From positions 567,093 to 612,229 of the forward strand of contig NZ_KQ034047.1 in the NCBI RefSeq assembly GCF_000970855.1: a DNA stretch of 45,137 bases, in the 5' to 3' direction. Positions within the stretch are counted from its first letter, which is position 1, and every line of letters starts with the position of its first letter. This DNA comes from Lactobacillus helsingborgensis. GTDB lineage: Bacteria; Bacillota; Bacilli; Lactobacillales; Lactobacillaceae. Position numbers and translations under genes: made by a program. Positions 33,271 through 43,818 of the stretch are shown here, piece after piece. Below the pieces are notes generated by a model that was not told the DNA's origin, did not search any database, and saw only the letters and a list, made by a program, of their open reading frames with translations.

Positions 33271-35085
33271 TTAGTGAGCTGAAGCACCTGAAGTTGTATC
33301 AGGTTCTTCTTCTGGTTCTGGCTCTGGTTCTTCTTCAGCTTCTGAAGCGCCTGAAGCAGTATCTTCAACCAAGCCATACTTTTCAGCAAAGTAGCTAAAT
33401 GGTTTCAAGCCTTCAGCTTGATACTTCTTAACGAATTCTGGGTCATCAAGAGTGTTCAATTCAGTTGAGTAAGGCATGTCATGAGTGAACTTGATGTCGA
33501 TTAACATTGGTCCATCCATTTGCTTGAATTCCTTAACTGCGTCTTCGAATTCCTTCTTAGTACGTACAGTTACACCCTTCACGTTCATACCTTCAGCAAC
33601 TTGAGCCCATTCGTTATTAGGCATAATAACACCTGATAATGGTTGGTGTGATTCGTCAACTTGCTCAGCTTCAATGAAACCTAAAGTATCATTTGTGAAG
33701 ACAACATTCAAGATATGCATGTTGTAACGAGCTTCAGTCAACAATTCTTGACTCATCATAGCGAAGCCACCGTCACCACTCAAGTTCCAAACTTCACGCT
33801 CTGGGTGAACAGTTGCTGCTGCAAGTGCAGCTGGAGAACCGAAGCCCATAGTTGCGTATAAGCCTGAAGTTGCCCAAGTTTGTTCATCATGCAAGTTTAC
33901 TAAACGTTGGAAGTCAATGTTGATGTTACCAACATCAATAGCAAATTGTGCATCGTCATCAGCGTATTTGTTGATAATGTCAAAAATTGGTTCACGACGA
34001 ATTGGCATTTCGTCTGAATCGTCAAAGCTGTGCTCCCATTCTTCCCAGTTCTCACGGTCTGCAATAGCAGCTTTGTAGAGTGGTGACTCTTCACGAGGTT
34101 GACCTGCATCAATCATAGCTTGCAAAGTCTTAGCACCGTCTGCCAAAATTGGAACATCAACTGCGTGACGCTTACCCAATTTTTCTGAGTCAACATCAAT
34201 TTGTACTACCTTAGCCTTAGGGTCAAAGAAGAACAATGAGAATGGTGAGTCATTACCAACCCAGATAACTGCATCAGCATGGGTTTGAATGTCATCACTT
34301 GGCTTAGGTGCAACACGACCAATTGAACCCATATAAGCTGGGCATCTATCTTCAACAACACCTTTAGCCATAACTGAGGACATCAATGGGGTCTTGAATT
34401 TTTCAGCAAATTTTTCTAAGACATCGCCATGACCCTTCATACCTAGACCGAAGTAAACAACTGGGTTCTTTGCTTCTGCAAGAAGCTTAACAGCTGCTTC
34501 AACTTCTTCTTTTTTAGGAGCTGCATAGTTTGGAACAGCTTGCATTGCATTGTAATTTACACGGTAGCTGTCACTAATCTTGTCCCAACCGAAGTCCTTA
34601 GGAAGAATTAATACGGCTGGACCCTTCTTTGCATAAGCTTGACGAATTGCTTCATCCATCATTGAAGGAATTTGTTCTGCACGCTTAACTTGGTGGTTCC
34701 AAACAGCAACCGGATCAAACCAAGGCTTTTCGTCAAAAGCTTGGAAGAAATCCATATCCTGACGGCTAGTTGGAACGTTAGCTACGATAGCTACCATAGG
34801 AACCTTGTCGTATTTTGCGTCATACAAACCATTCATCAAGTGAACAGCACCAGGACCAGCTGAACCAAAACATACACCAAGTTTGCCAGTGAATTTATAT
34901 TCAGCTGAAGCTGCCAAAGCGCCAGCTTCTTCGTGACGAACTTCAATGTACTTCAACTTACCCTTAAAGTCATGGATAGCGTTCATTGTTGAGTCAAATG
35001 AGCCACCCGGAAAACCATAAATATGATCAATATGCCAGTCCAATAAAACTTGGAGCATGGCATTTGCGCCATTAATTTTTGCCAT
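33271..35085 (-). CDS. Pyruvate oxidase with acidic repeat tail
   Basis: A 604-residue TPP/FAD enzyme that converts pyruvate, phosphate and O2 to acetyl phosphate, CO2 and H2O2. The TPP-activating glutamate lies in EVRHEEAGALAAS near residue 53. The C-terminal TPP/Mg site is LSGDGGFAMM near residue 437, with N-terminal and central domains in normal order. An unusual tail follows the catalytic core after residue 575: two SGAS segments flank a Glu-Pro run (EEEPEPEPEEEP). Upstream lies a CcpA-type cre-like site. The start has AAGGAG. Confidence 0.93.
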   Translation of the reverse strand: MAKINGANAMLQVLLDWHIDHIYGFPGGSFDSTMNAIHDFKGKLKYIEVRHEEAGALAASAEYKFTGKLGVCFGSAGPGAVHLMNGLYDAKYDKVPMVAIVANVPTSRQDMDFFQAFDEKPWFDPVAVWNHQVKRAEQIPSMMDEAIRQAYAKKGPAVLILPKDFGWDKISDSYRVNYNAMQAVPNYAAPKKEEVEAAVKLLAEAKNPVVYFGLGMKGHGDVLEKFAEKFKTPLMSSVMAKGVVEDRCPAYMGSIGRVAPKPSDDIQTHADAVIWVGNDSPFSLFFFDPKAKVVQIDVDSEKLGKRHAVDVPILADGAKTLQAMIDAGQPREESPLYKAAIADRENWEEWEHSFDDSDEMPIRREPIFDIINKYADDDAQFAIDVGNINIDFQRLVNLHDEQTWATSGLYATMGFGSPAALAAATVHPEREVWNLSGDGGFAMMSQELLTEARYNMHILNVVFTNDTLGFIEAEQVDESHQPLSGVIMPNNEWAQVAEGMNVKGVTVRTKKEFEDAVKEFKQMDGPMLIDIKFTHDMPYSTELNTLDDPEFVKKYQAEGLKPFSYFAEKYGLVEDTASGASEAEEEPEPEPEEEPDTTSGASAH

Positions 35086-35360
35086 TTTAAGTGCATCTCC
35101 TTAAATACATGTTTACTTACATATTGTATTAAAACATATAATTTCACAATTTCAAGTGAGCAAAATTTACGATTATTGCAAGGTGTAAGCGCTTTGTAAA
35201 AATATTATCTTCACAATGTTGTACAATTAATTTATAACTTTTTGATAATAGCAATAATCAATACTTGTGATTGTTTGATCATTACCATAAAATTTGTGCA
35301 TTTTTTGTGCTAGATTAGTCAGCAAAAATATTTTTTATAATTTTTAAATTTTTACTAAAT
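35086..35360. other. Intergenic region upstream of pyruvate oxidase
   Basis: It holds the oxidase promoter (TTGAAA and TTTAAT-like boxes on the minus strand near 35150 and 35130), a cre-like site and an AT-rich stretch after mnmG. No terminator for mnmG is evident. Confidence 0.4.
35184..35197. promoter_or_regulatory. cre-like site (CcpA) upstream of pyruvate oxidase
   Basis: TGTAAGCGCTTTGT matches the catabolite-responsive element consensus (TGWAANCGNTNWCA) at 12 of 14 positions, with the central CG pair intact. It lies about 100 bases upstream of the oxidase start. Carbon control of pyruvate oxidase is known in other lactobacilli. Confidence 0.55.
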
Positions 35361-37259
35361 TCATTTGTTAATTTTGGTATAGCGCCCATTTTGCACGTAA
35401 ACGCTTAGAATTGCCATATCTGCTGGATTAACTCCAGAAATACGTTCAGCCTGGGCAATTGTTTCCGGTCTGATTTTGGCAAACTTTTCCCGTGCTTCTG
35501 TTGCCAGCCCATCAATTGCATCGTAATCAATATCAACTGGTATTTTCTTTGCTTCTTGGCGATGCAATTTGTTAATTTGCTGCTGTTCTTTCTTAATATA
35601 GCCCGCGTACTTGACGTTAATTTCAATTTGTTCTCTCACGTAGCGCTCGTTTGAAATACTCATTCCCGTCAAACGTTCAATGTCAGCAACTTTAACTCGC
35701 GGTCTTCTAAGAAAAACGTCGGCTTTGACACCCGCTTTTAATTTTTCTTCACCAATACTTGCAAGATAATCCTGTACTGCGGGTGTGGGGTGAACCGTAA
35801 TATTTTTAACAGCATTAGCAGCTTGTGCAATTTGTTCTTTTTTTGCTAAAAATTTGGAATAACGCTCTTCAGAGATTAAGCCAAGCTGAAAGCCGTAATC
35901 AGTTAAACGTAAATCAGCATTGTCATTACGTAAAATCAAACGATATTCTGCTCTTGAAGTTAACAAGCGGTAAGGTTCTTCAGTTCCCTTGGTGACCAGA
36001 TCATCAATTAAAACACCAATATATGCTTCGTCACGGCCTAAGGTAAATCCTGGCTGACCAGCTGAGCGTAAAGCAGCGTTAATACCAGCGATCAGTCCCT
36101 GCCCAGCAGCTTCTTCATAGCCTGAAGTACCATTCATTTGCCCCGCTGTGAATAAGTTTTTAATATTTTTGGTTTCTAAAGTATGTTTTAATTGCCACGG
36201 ATCAATCACATCGTATTCAATAGCGTAGCCTGGCCGCATTAATTCTGCATCTTCAAGCCCAGCTACCGAATGCAACATTTCTAGCTGAATTTCTTCTGGC
36301 ATGGAAGTTGAAAAATCGCCGACATAGACTTCCTTAGTGTCTTTTCCTTCTGGTTCCAAAAAAATTTGATGACGCGGCTTGTCCGCAAAGCGTACTACCT
36401 TAGTTTCAATTGACGGGCAATAACGCGGCCCTACGCCCTTAATTTCTCCTGAAAACATAGGAGAACGGGTCAAATTCTGATTGATTATCTTGTGTGTAGT
36501 TTTATTAGTATAAGTCATCCAGCAAGAAACCTGATCCTTGAGATAATCTTCATCTTTAGTTTCATAAGAAAAGTGTCGCGGAATTTTGTCACCGGGTTCT
36601 TCCTCTGTTTTAGAATAATCAATAGTATTGCTATTAACACGTGGTGGCGTTCCCGTTTTAAAACGGCGCAGTTTAAAGCCCAGCTTTTCTAGATCTTCTG
36701 ATAGTTTAATTGCAGGAATAGTATTATTGGGACCAGATGAATAATTCAATTCGCCAATAAAAATGCGTCCGCGAGCTGATGTTCCGGTAGTTAAAACAAC
36801 ACTTTTAGCATGATATTTAGCGCCTGTATTAGTAATTACACCTGAACAAACTCCATCTTTAACAATCAGTTCATCAACTGTCGCCTGCCGCAAAGTTAAG
36901 TTTGGCGTGTCCTCAATCACTTTTTTCATCTGCTCGTGGTATTGCCATTTATCAGCCTGTGCACGTAATGCTTGCACGGCAGGGCCTTTACCAGTATTTA
37001 ACATGCGCATTTGAATATAGGTAGCGTCAATGTTTTTACCCATTTGACCGCCCAAGGCATCAATTTCGCGTACCACCGTTCCTTTAGCAGGCCCGCCAAC
37101 TGAAGGATTGCAGGGCATAAAAGCTACCATATCCAGGCTAATAGTTAAAAGCAGTGTCTTTTGCCCCATTCTGGCACTTGCCAGGGCCGCTTCACTACCA
37201 GCATGTCCCGCACCGACTACAATGACATCATAATCATTTGAATCATAACTTTTAATCAT
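35361..37259 (-). CDS. mnmG: tRNA uridine-5-carboxymethylaminomethyl modification enzyme MnmG (GidA)
   Basis: A 632-residue FAD protein that, with MnmE, modifies the wobble uridine of several tRNAs. The FAD fold is [20 protein letters not shown] at the start, the conserved cysteine motif is [14 protein letters not shown] near residue 50, and [19 protein letters not shown] near residue 370 is characteristic. It begins 12 bases after mnmE, so the two are co-transcribed. Length is normal. Confidence 0.97.
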   Translation of the reverse strand: MIKSYDSNDYDVIVVGAGHAGSEAALASARMGQKTLLLTISLDMVAFMPCNPSVGGPAKGTVVREIDALGGQMGKNIDATYIQMRMLNTGKGPAVQALRAQADKWQYHEQMKKVIEDTPNLTLRQATVDELIVKDGVCSGVITNTGAKYHAKSVVLTTGTSARGRIFIGELNYSSGPNNTIPAIKLSEDLEKLGFKLRRFKTGTPPRVNSNTIDYSKTEEEPGDKIPRHFSYETKDEDYLKDQVSCWMTYTNKTTHKIINQNLTRSPMFSGEIKGVGPRYCPSIETKVVRFADKPRHQIFLEPEGKDTKEVYVGDFSTSMPEEIQLEMLHSVAGLEDAELMRPGYAIEYDVIDPWQLKHTLETKNIKNLFTAGQMNGTSGYEEAAGQGLIAGINAALRSAGQPGFTLGRDEAYIGVLIDDLVTKGTEEPYRLLTSRAEYRLILRNDNADLRLTDYGFQLGLISEERYSKFLAKKEQIAQAANAVKNITVHPTPAVQDYLASIGEEKLKAGVKADVFLRRPRVKVADIERLTGMSISNERYVREQIEINVKYAGYIKKEQQQINKLHRQEAKKIPVDIDYDAIDGLATEAREKFAKIRPETIAQAERISGVNPADMAILSVYVQNGRYTKINK

Positions 37260-37271
37260 TAATTTTCACAC

Positions 37272-38657
37272 CTATTTTCCTAAACAAAATTGACTGAACA
37301 GTTCATTAACCAACTCATCCGGACTGCTTTCACCTGTTATCTGACCTAAAGTGTCCCAAGCACCATTGAAGTCAATTTGCGCAATATCCAGCGGCACCTC
37401 GTCTTTTAGTGCTTGAATAACGTCTTGGAGCTGCTTTTTAGCCTTTTCTAATAGTCCAACCTGTCTTTGATTGGTTACCATTACTTGATCATTAGAATTC
37501 TCAATCCCCTGGAAAAATAGTTCTTTAATTGTCTTTTCTAATTGCTCAAGATTTTGTTTCTGCAAGATTGAAATAGCAATTACAGGGCTCTTGGTCAGCT
37601 GTTTAATTTGAGCGGCAGTGATTTTTTGCCCTAAATCCGTCTTATTCAAAATAGCAATCCGCTTTTTCTCCGCTGTTGCAGCAATTAAAGCATTATCTTC
37701 TGCTGATAGTTCCTTACTTGAATCAAACAAAAGCAAAACTAAGTCGGCTTTTGCCAAAGCCTTCTTCGAGCGCTCAACACCGATTTTTTCTACCTTGTTT
37801 TCGGTATGCCTAATACCTGCAGTGTCAATTAATTTTAAGGGGACGCCTTTAACCGAAACATATTCTTCCAGCGTATCCCGCGTTGTGCCCGCAACATCCG
37901 TTACGATAGCCGTATCGCTTTGCGTTAGATAATTAAGCAAGGATGATTTTCCGACATTTGGTTGACCAATAATCGCGGTAGCCAAGCCGTTACGTAACGC
38001 CGTTCCTTCACTTGCCGTTTTGAGCAAGCGATCTATTTTCTTAATAACTGATTGAGAAACACTCGTCATTTGTTTAGCCGTTACGGTATCAGCATCATAT
38101 TCTGGATAATCAATATTAACTTCTACATTAGCCAGCGTATCCAAAATTTCCTGCCTCATTGCCCTTATTTTTTCAAGCAAGCCACCTTCCAGCTGCTTTT
38201 CTGCTATTTGTCTAGCCTTATCAGTTTTGGCACGCACGATATCCATCACGCTTTCAGCCTGTGTCAAATCAATCCGGCCATTAACAAATGCCCTTTTAGT
38301 AAATTCGCCGGGATCAGCCATCCGCGCACCATTTTTCAATAACAATTGCAAAATATGGTTGGTAACAACAATACCACCATGACAATTGATCTCAACAATG
38401 TCCTCACGGGTAAATGTTTTAGGAGCAAGCATCACAGAAACCATAACTTCATCAATGACTTGCCCGCTTATTGGATCAACTATGTGCCCATAATGAATAG
38501 TATGTGTTGGTACCTTAGTTAAATTAGCACCTTTGAAAACCTGATTGGCAATTTTAACTGCATCTTCACCAGACATTCTGACAATAGAAATGCCACCTTC
38601 ACCAATTGGTGTTGAAATTGCTGCAATCGTATCAAACTCCGTTAAAGTTTGGGTCAT
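37272..38657 (-). CDS. mnmE: tRNA modification GTPase MnmE (TrmE)
   Basis: A 461-residue protein with an N-terminal tetrahydrofolate-binding domain (about 1-120), a helical domain and an inserted GTPase. Its motifs are [11 protein letters not shown] (G1), DTAGI (G3) and NKTDL (G4). It ends in the conserved C-terminal CLGK, which carries the catalytic cysteine. The ATG at 38657 behind AAGGAGAA is preferred to an ATG six codons upstream. Confidence 0.97.
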   Translation of the reverse strand: MTQTLTEFDTIAAISTPIGEGGISIVRMSGEDAVKIANQVFKGANLTKVPTHTIHYGHIVDPISGQVIDEVMVSVMLAPKTFTREDIVEINCHGGIVVTNHILQLLLKNGARMADPGEFTKRAFVNGRIDLTQAESVMDIVRAKTDKARQIAEKQLEGGLLEKIRAMRQEILDTLANVEVNIDYPEYDADTVTAKQMTSVSQSVIKKIDRLLKTASEGTALRNGLATAIIGQPNVGKSSLLNYLTQSDTAIVTDVAGTTRDTLEEYVSVKGVPLKLIDTAGIRHTENKVEKIGVERSKKALAKADLVLLLFDSSKELSAEDNALIAATAEKKRIAILNKTDLGQKITAAQIKQLTKSPVIAISILQKQNLEQLEKTIKELFFQGIENSNDQVMVTNQRQVGLLEKAKKQLQDVIQALKDEVPLDIAQIDFNGAWDTLGQITGESSPDELVNELFSQFCLGK

Positions 38658-38676
38658 GATTTTCTCCTTTTTCAAT

Positions 38677-38727
38677 AAAAAAAGCGCATTATTCCACCAT
38701 GAATAATCATGATGGATAAAGCACTTT
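38677..38727 (-). terminator. Terminator after yidC
   Basis: A long imperfect minus-strand hairpin: AAAGTGC at the base pairs with GCGCTTT, and CCATCATG with CATGGTGG, followed by seven T. It separates the rpmH-rnpA-yidC unit from mnmE-mnmG. Confidence 0.8.
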
Positions 38728-38772
38728 GACTACTTTATCTAAATCAATACTTTAGATTAAAAATTTTAAAAA

Positions 38773-39636
38773 TTATTTTTTGCGTTTCAGCCGTTTATAA
38801 GTCTTTCTCAACTGACGCTTGCGTTCACGCTCTTGGCGTGCCTTTTCCTCCTGCTCACGGCGGTATTTAATCGGGTTCTGCAAGATGAAGGTCTGGATTA
38901 CTTGGAATAAGTTTGAAACTACCCAGTAAATTACAATAGCTGATTGGAAATAAATACCCATTACACCAACCATGATTGACATACCATAAGTCATTATTTT
39001 AGATGACAGAGTTTGTGATTCCTTCGGTGTTGACAACTGACTGATATATGTCGATAAGAAGGTTAAAACCATAGATAAGATCGGCATAATATAGTACGGG
39101 TCGGGTACACCCAAATCCATCCACATGAAATGTCCGGTCATAAGCTGCGGTGTTTGAGCAATTGCTCCGTATAAAGCAAGCATAACCGGCATTTGGATAA
39201 TTAAAGGCAAGCAGCCAGCATAAGGATTAATTCCAGCCTCTTTATATAATTTGTTAGTCTCCTGCGAAAGCAAAGTACGCGATTCTGTGTCGCTACCAGG
39301 ATACTTTTTACGAAGAGCGTCCATCTCAGGCTGAATTTTTTGCATCTTAGTAGTGCTTTTAATTTGAATGGCACTAAGAGGATACAAAATAAGCCGCACA
39401 ATAACAGTAAAGATGATAATTGCCCAACCGTAGTTGTTACCAATTAATTTAGACAGCCAAAGTAAAAACGTGGACATATAATAAATGACCCAGCGATTCC
39501 ACCAGCTGCCGCTTGTATGTGAAACGGGTTCTGTATTGTTAGATGACGCACAACCTGTTAAAACAACTGCTAAAGCAACTACTGTCAGCAGCACAAGTAG
39601 ACGCTTGACATTCTTTTTGGTTAAAATGTCTTTCAC
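38773..39636 (-). CDS. yidC: Membrane protein insertase YidC/OxaA
   Basis: A 287-residue Gram-positive YidC that inserts and folds membrane proteins. The N-terminus is a lipoprotein signal with lipobox LTGC. YNNYGWAIIIFTVIVRLILYPL-type sequence near residue 70 is the first conserved helix, with the functional arginine (IVRLILYPL). Four further helices and a basic C-terminal tail (RKRQLRKTYKRLKRKK) follow, the tail that contacts ribosomes. I start it at GTG 39636, behind GAGGAAG and 1 base after the rnpA stop, rather than at an earlier TTG. The jag gene often found next is absent. Confidence 0.94.
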   Translation of the reverse strand: MKDILTKKNVKRLLVLLTVVALAVVLTGCASSNNTEPVSHTSGSWWNRWVIYYMSTFLLWLSKLIGNNYGWAIIIFTVIVRLILYPLSAIQIKSTTKMQKIQPEMDALRKKYPGSDTESRTLLSQETNKLYKEAGINPYAGCLPLIIQMPVMLALYGAIAQTPQLMTGHFMWMDLGVPDPYYIMPILSMVLTFLSTYISQLSTPKESQTLSSKIMTYGMSIMVGVMGIYFQSAIVIYWVVSNLFQVIQTFILQNPIKYRREQEEKARQERERKRQLRKTYKRLKRKK

Positions 39637-39637
39637 T

Positions 39638-40006
39638 CTAATCTTCCTCAACTTTATTCGGTATCTCTTTAATTATATTGGCTAAAAAGAGTGCATGCAA
39701 TAGGTTCTTACGAACGTCCACCCATTTAAAGTTACGCGCATAAGGTCTAGCGATTACTAAAAAATCAATCTGGGGATTGATTAAAGACCTGTTTTCCGTA
39801 AGAACAGCACGAATATAACGTTTGAGGCGATTGCGGACTACAGCAGTGTGACCGACTTTTTTACCAACGGAAATACCAACACGAAAATGTTCATTCTCCG
39901 GTTTATCTAATTGATAAATAACGAAGGCCCGATTGGCTACTGAATTGCCCGACTTAAAAACTGTTTGAAAATCATTTTCTGTTTTAACGCGATAAGACTT
40001 TCTCAA
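39638..40006 (-). CDS. rnpA: Ribonuclease P protein component
   Basis: A 122-residue basic protein that helps RNase P RNA bind and cleave precursor tRNAs. It starts [17 protein letters not shown]. The RNR signature is [14 protein letters not shown] near residue 55. It is preceded by rpmH and a hairpin, and followed after one base by yidC. Confidence 0.96.
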   Translation of the reverse strand: MRKSYRVKTENDFQTVFKSGNSVANRAFVIYQLDKPENEHFRVGISVGKKVGHTAVVRNRLKRYIRAVLTENRSLINPQIDFLVIARPYARNFKWVDVRKNLLHALFLANIIKEIPNKVEED

Positions 40007-40032
40007 AACGTTTCATTCCACTCTTATAAATT

Positions 40033-40060
40033 AAAAAAACCACTGGGATTTCAGTGGTTT
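40033..40060 (-). terminator. Terminator/attenuator overlapping the rpmH stop codon
   Basis: On the minus strand AAACCACTG and CAGTGGTTT form a 9-bp stem followed by seven T. The stem begins at the rpmH stop codon itself. It would let excess L34 mRNA end before rnpA. Confidence 0.8.
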
Positions 40061-40199
40061 AAGCAGATAAGACTTTTCTACCCTTTGCACGGCGTCTAGC
40101 CAAAACCTTACGGCCATTAGATGTACTCATCCGTTTCATAAAGCCATGAACTCTTGAACGGTGACGCTTTTTAGGTTGGTAAGTTCTTTTAGTTGTCAT
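40059..40199 (-). CDS. rpmH: 50S ribosomal protein L34
   Basis: A 46-residue very basic protein, [20 protein letters not shown] to RKVLSA, the complete L34 sequence pattern. The ATG at 40199 follows GGAGGTG. A longer open frame upstream is not part of the gene. The minus-strand promoter is TTGGTT (40272-40277) and TATTCT (40249-40254), 17 bases apart. Confidence 0.98.
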   Translation of the reverse strand: MTTKRTYQPKKRHRSRVHGFMKRMSTSNGRKVLARRRAKGRKVLSA

Positions 40200-40248
40200 T
40201 AAACTACACCTCCAATTTTTTGTATGCAGACTGCACAATTTAATATCT

Positions 40249-40277
40249 AGAATACCATGATTAAAGTAAAAAACCAA
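40249..40277 (-). promoter_or_regulatory. rpmH promoter
   Basis: On the minus strand TTGGTT and TATTCT are separated by exactly 17 bases, about 50 bases before the rpmH start. DnaA-box-like sequence is not seen here. Confidence 0.6.
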
Positions 40278-40657
40278 GCAAAAAGACAAAAAATTGCGAA
40301 TTTATTACCTAAATATATTCGCCTTAACACAAAAACTTTCTAAGCCATGTCAGCAGGATGTTCAATCACTTTTATAGTCTTGATTTCACTCTTTAAAGCG
40401 TGCGGCAGTTTTTAATTTTACGTCATTAATAGTAAAAATATTTTCTAGGATAAATCATTATGTGTAATTTCAATTAATGGCTAGTGATTAAGAAACGGCA
40501 AATCGGTGCCAAGCAGGCAAATCCACAAGTTCATTTTTTCAATTCATTGAATTCCCTATCATATTGATAACTAAATAGCTCCTATAATAATATTCTGATA
40601 TAATTATTAGAATTGAACTTAATCCTTAAAAATTATCTTACGAGCGAGGAACTACCA
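40278..40657. other. Region between rpmH and the Rgg-type gene
   Basis: No gene of usual size is present. It holds the rgg promoter (TATAAT near 40583) with a TAATAAT/ATTATTA dyad. There are two very short frames that could encode peptides: 40347-40415 on the plus strand (22 residues, hydrophobic core with two cysteines) and 40481-40534 on the minus strand (MNLWICLLGTDLPFLNH). Neither has a good ribosome binding site, so both remain only candidates for an Rgg signal peptide. Confidence 0.35.
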
Positions 40658-41506
40658 ATGACAACCAGTGAACTATTAAAACAATATCGTTTGCGCGCTA
40701 ACAAGACCCAAAAGGAATGGGTCGGCAGTACCGTCAGTCCCTCCTTTTATTCTAAGGTGGAAAAAGGACTCAATCACATCTCAGCTGATAACTTAATTGA
40801 CCTGCTCGATCACAACGGAATTTCGGCTGCGAATTTTTTTAGCGAACTAAGACCCAAAAGAAAGCTGCAGTATGAACGAGAGCGAGAGCTGATAAATTTG
40901 CTAGTCGATGCTTATTATCAAAATTCAAACAGTAAATTTGAACAACTAAAACGCGTAATTGAACTCGAAAAATTGCCTCATCAAAATAACTTATTTACCT
41001 TGGCTAAAAGCTTGTCTGCTCTTGCAAAAAGTAATATTGAAAAATTAGATGAAGAAACGAAAGCAATTATCAAAAGAGAAATTTTCAGCCTCAGAGGTTT
41101 TGACAAGCAATCCTTAGCCATATATTGTGCTTTTATGCAACTTTATAATATTGATGATAACTTACTGATCGCTAGAAAAATTGTTAGTCAGTTTCAAAAC
41201 AGCACTGATGTTGAAATACAAAAAAGAATTTTAGGAATTATTGGCAATTTGTTGTTCTTATGTATCGAAAACAAGCGCTACGACGAGACAAAGCCTTTTG
41301 TAAAAGTTGCAAATAATATTCCCACTGTACCAGAATTATGCTTTTATAAAGATGTTTTACTCGTACCAATTAATTTGCTCAACTACCATTTCACTAAAGA
41401 ACCATCTTATATTGATAACTGTTTGAAGGCAATTGATTTTCTTTCATTTATAGGTATGCCTGCGTATAGCAAAGAGCTAACTAAATTTTTTTCAGAAAAC
41501 AAGTAA
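40658..41506 (+). CDS. Rgg/GadR/MutR-family transcriptional regulator
   Basis: A 282-residue protein with an N-terminal XRE helix-turn-helix (about residues 4-60: ELLKQYRLRANKTQKEW to LDHNGISAANFF) and a C-terminal helical, TPR-like domain. This is the architecture of Rgg-type regulators, many of which bind short peptide pheromones. The start at 40658 is behind GAGGAA. A terminator separates it from the ABC pair read in the same direction, which is its probable target. Whether it senses a peptide cannot be judged from the sequence alone. Confidence 0.85.
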   Translation: MTTSELLKQYRLRANKTQKEWVGSTVSPSFYSKVEKGLNHISADNLIDLLDHNGISAANFFSELRPKRKLQYERERELINLLVDAYYQNSNSKFEQLKRVIELEKLPHQNNLFTLAKSLSALAKSNIEKLDEETKAIIKREIFSLRGFDKQSLAIYCAFMQLYNIDDNLLIARKIVSQFQNSTDVEIQKRILGIIGNLLFLCIENKRYDETKPFVKVANNIPTVPELCFYKDVLLVPINLLNYHFTKEPSYIDNCLKAIDFLSFIGMPAYSKELTKFFSENK

Positions 41507-41517
41507 TCAATTAGTTG

Positions 41518-41557
41518 AAAAGTCATATTTGAGCAAAAATATCAAATATGACTTTTT
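41518..41557 (+). terminator. Terminator after the Rgg-type gene
   Basis: AAAAGTCATATTTG pairs with CAAATATGACTTTT and is followed by T. Its arm is very similar to that of the terminator at 44519. Confidence 0.9.
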
Positions 41558-41626
41558 TATATTATTTTAATATTTTACAAATATACTAAACCTGTATAGA
41601 TAAAATAAGGAGAGGGATAAACTGCC

Positions 41627-43816
41627 GTGAATTTTCAAAATAAAAAGATTAAATTACTTACTCTTTTTTTGGTTGCCTGCCAAAGTGTTTTATTTGCTTT
41701 GCTGGCGGCTTTTTTTATCGGACGAAACTATAACTACGCTATTAGCGACTATCCCAATGTGCCCAAAACAACTTTTTACCTTAAAAATGTTGCAGACACG
41801 CAGCAAAACAAAGTCTTGAACTTTCTCGCCGAACAAGCGATCAAGAATAAGTTAGTAATCGTTCGCGCAGATCAAAGTGTAGGTCAAAATGGCAGCATTC
41901 AAGAAACCCAGCTTGGTATTATGGGAGATGTTGATAAGCATCCCTTACCATTAACCTTTGCTGGTCATACCATTATTAGACCCGAAACTTTGAAAAAGCT
42001 GCTGCAATCTCCAGATACACAAACTATTGGCAATGCACTAGATTACAAAAGCATTGCCAAAACACCAAATTTCGCTGGTGGGCAGCATCTGACAGTCTTC
42101 AAGCTTGAAGATCTGGTCAAACAGAACCACAGCATCAATGGCACCTACCAAGTGATTGGGCTTAGCGGCAAACAGCAGGTTAGTTTTTTAACGGGACTGG
42201 CAAAGTGTACCCAGAAATCTAGAAAACAGTTGCAGATGAAATTAAGCGGCTTGGGAGTAGAACAGAGTATGATGCCAACTATCTTGTTGACTGGGTTAGC
42301 CTTGAACATTCTGGGGCTTTTGGTTCTTTTCTTGCTCAATCTTCTGCAGTCACTAGCGCTTTTAGGCGATCTGGTTTTGCTGGGCTGGTCAAAAGTCAAC
42401 TTTTTATTGCGACTTTACCTGCCTTATATCATTACCGCATTCGCGATGAGCATTGTTACTGTACCCCTTGGCACTATCATTTCCGGCAAATACCTGTCCT
42501 TATGGTCGCTATTTTTTACAGTCAATCTCATAAGTACTGCACTTGTCGTACTATTAGCCCTGCTCGCCAGCTCTCTAGTAATGAATATGTCTTTTCTTGA
42601 CATCTTAAAGCATAAGTTTCCGCGCAAAGCGTTACTCTCATTATCAATTTTAGGCTATATACTACTAAGTGGCGGCATTATTTTTGGTTCTTACGCCCTC
42701 GATGGGCCTCTACAAACACTTAATAACACTTATCAAATGTCCAAAAGTTGGCAAGATGTTTCACATCTAACCATTCTAAAAAGTTCCCAATTTAGCAAAC
42801 AAAATCAAAGCAAGCAAGAGGCTTTCAAAAAAAGAAGTAAAGATTTCTATAAATGGTACAAGGATATTTATCAAGAAAATGGCGTATATCTTGTTGGTAC
42901 AACTATTTATACCACCAAGATGATTGAAGATTTGGTAGCCGCTGGGACTAATATGCCCAGCAAAAGACCCTTCTTAAAACTGACGGTCTCCCCTAACTAC
43001 TTGAAAGAATTAGGGATAACAGTCTCCACGAAAAAGCTGGAAGCTGCTGAACAAGGTAAACGTCTCTACCTACTTCCATCCTCGCTTTCACTCTCAACAA
43101 CTACTAAATTTAAAAAATGGCTGCAAAAAGACGACACACAGTCGATTAGTCCGCAAGATACACCTACCGTTTTTAACCAGCAGCGGCAATTTATCTTTGG
43201 TTCCTATCGACCACAAACAGATTTCTTCACTTGGGCAACTAAGACTGCAGAGCCCTTACGGATGAAACAGGCAATTATTTTGGTCGCAACGCCAGCTAAC
43301 ATGTCTTATTTTGAAAGTGACAACTTAAGTGCGCAGGGATTTGGCGGTCTTGCAAAATTTTCTACTAGTAAAATGTCCAATACAACCAAGAAAAAGATTT
43401 TTTCCAACCCCCGAATTAGCCCCTATAAGCCTGCCTTTACCACTATCGGCAACTATATTAAAGGCATCCAAAAAGACCTTAGTTATACGCTCTATCTCTT
43501 TGGTATCGTGGGGATCATCCTTTTAGCTCTTTCATTGGTCATGATCTACGCTATTATTAAAATCTACCAAGTATCTCAACAGGAACTTTTCAATATCAAA
43601 AAATTCTTAGGTTACAGCATTTATAGTATTTACAGCAAGCCGCTGGCTTTTTTGAGCATCACTTTTGTAGTTGAATTGCTGACAACCATTTTCAACCGTT
43701 CAAAAGCCGGAACATTGGTTATTATTATTAAATTCATCATACAAATATTATTTTGTTTGCTTTACTTGCGGCAAAGCAGCACCAAGCAGCTGCTATACAG
43801 CTTAAAGGAGGAATAA
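41627..43816 (+). CDS. Bacteriocin-associated integral membrane protein (DUF1430-like)
   Basis: A 729-residue membrane protein with an N-terminal helix (about 10-32), an outside domain, a cluster of about four helices (220-355), a second outside domain (370-610) and final helices (620-720). It is an FtsX/MacB-like permease design split from its ATPase. The arrangement with an ATPase gene 2 bases later matches the two-gene module found next to lactococcin-972-type bacteriocins, annotated as bacteriocin-associated or immunity membrane proteins. The start is GTG with GGAGAGGG upstream. No bacteriocin gene is seen beside it, so the cargo is unknown. Confidence 0.75.
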   Translation: MNFQNKKIKLLTLFLVACQSVLFALLAAFFIGRNYNYAISDYPNVPKTTFYLKNVADTQQNKVLNFLAEQAIKNKLVIVRADQSVGQNGSIQETQLGIMGDVDKHPLPLTFAGHTIIRPETLKKLLQSPDTQTIGNALDYKSIAKTPNFAGGQHLTVFKLEDLVKQNHSINGTYQVIGLSGKQQVSFLTGLAKCTQKSRKQLQMKLSGLGVEQSMMPTILLTGLALNILGLLVLFLLNLLQSLALLGDLVLLGWSKVNFLLRLYLPYIITAFAMSIVTVPLGTIISGKYLSLWSLFFTVNLISTALVVLLALLASSLVMNMSFLDILKHKFPRKALLSLSILGYILLSGGIIFGSYALDGPLQTLNNTYQMSKSWQDVSHLTILKSSQFSKQNQSKQEAFKKRSKDFYKWYKDIYQENGVYLVGTTIYTTKMIEDLVAAGTNMPSKRPFLKLTVSPNYLKELGITVSTKKLEAAEQGKRLYLLPSSLSLSTTTKFKKWLQKDDTQSISPQDTPTVFNQQRQFIFGSYRPQTDFFTWATKTAEPLRMKQAIILVATPANMSYFESDNLSAQGFGGLAKFSTSKMSNTTKKKIFSNPRISPYKPAFTTIGNYIKGIQKDLSYTLYLFGIVGIILLALSLVMIYAIIKIYQVSQQELFNIKKFLGYSIYSIYSKPLAFLSITFVVELLTTIFNRSKAGTLVIIIKFIIQILFCLLYLRQSSTKQLLYSLKEE

Positions 43817-43818
43817 CC

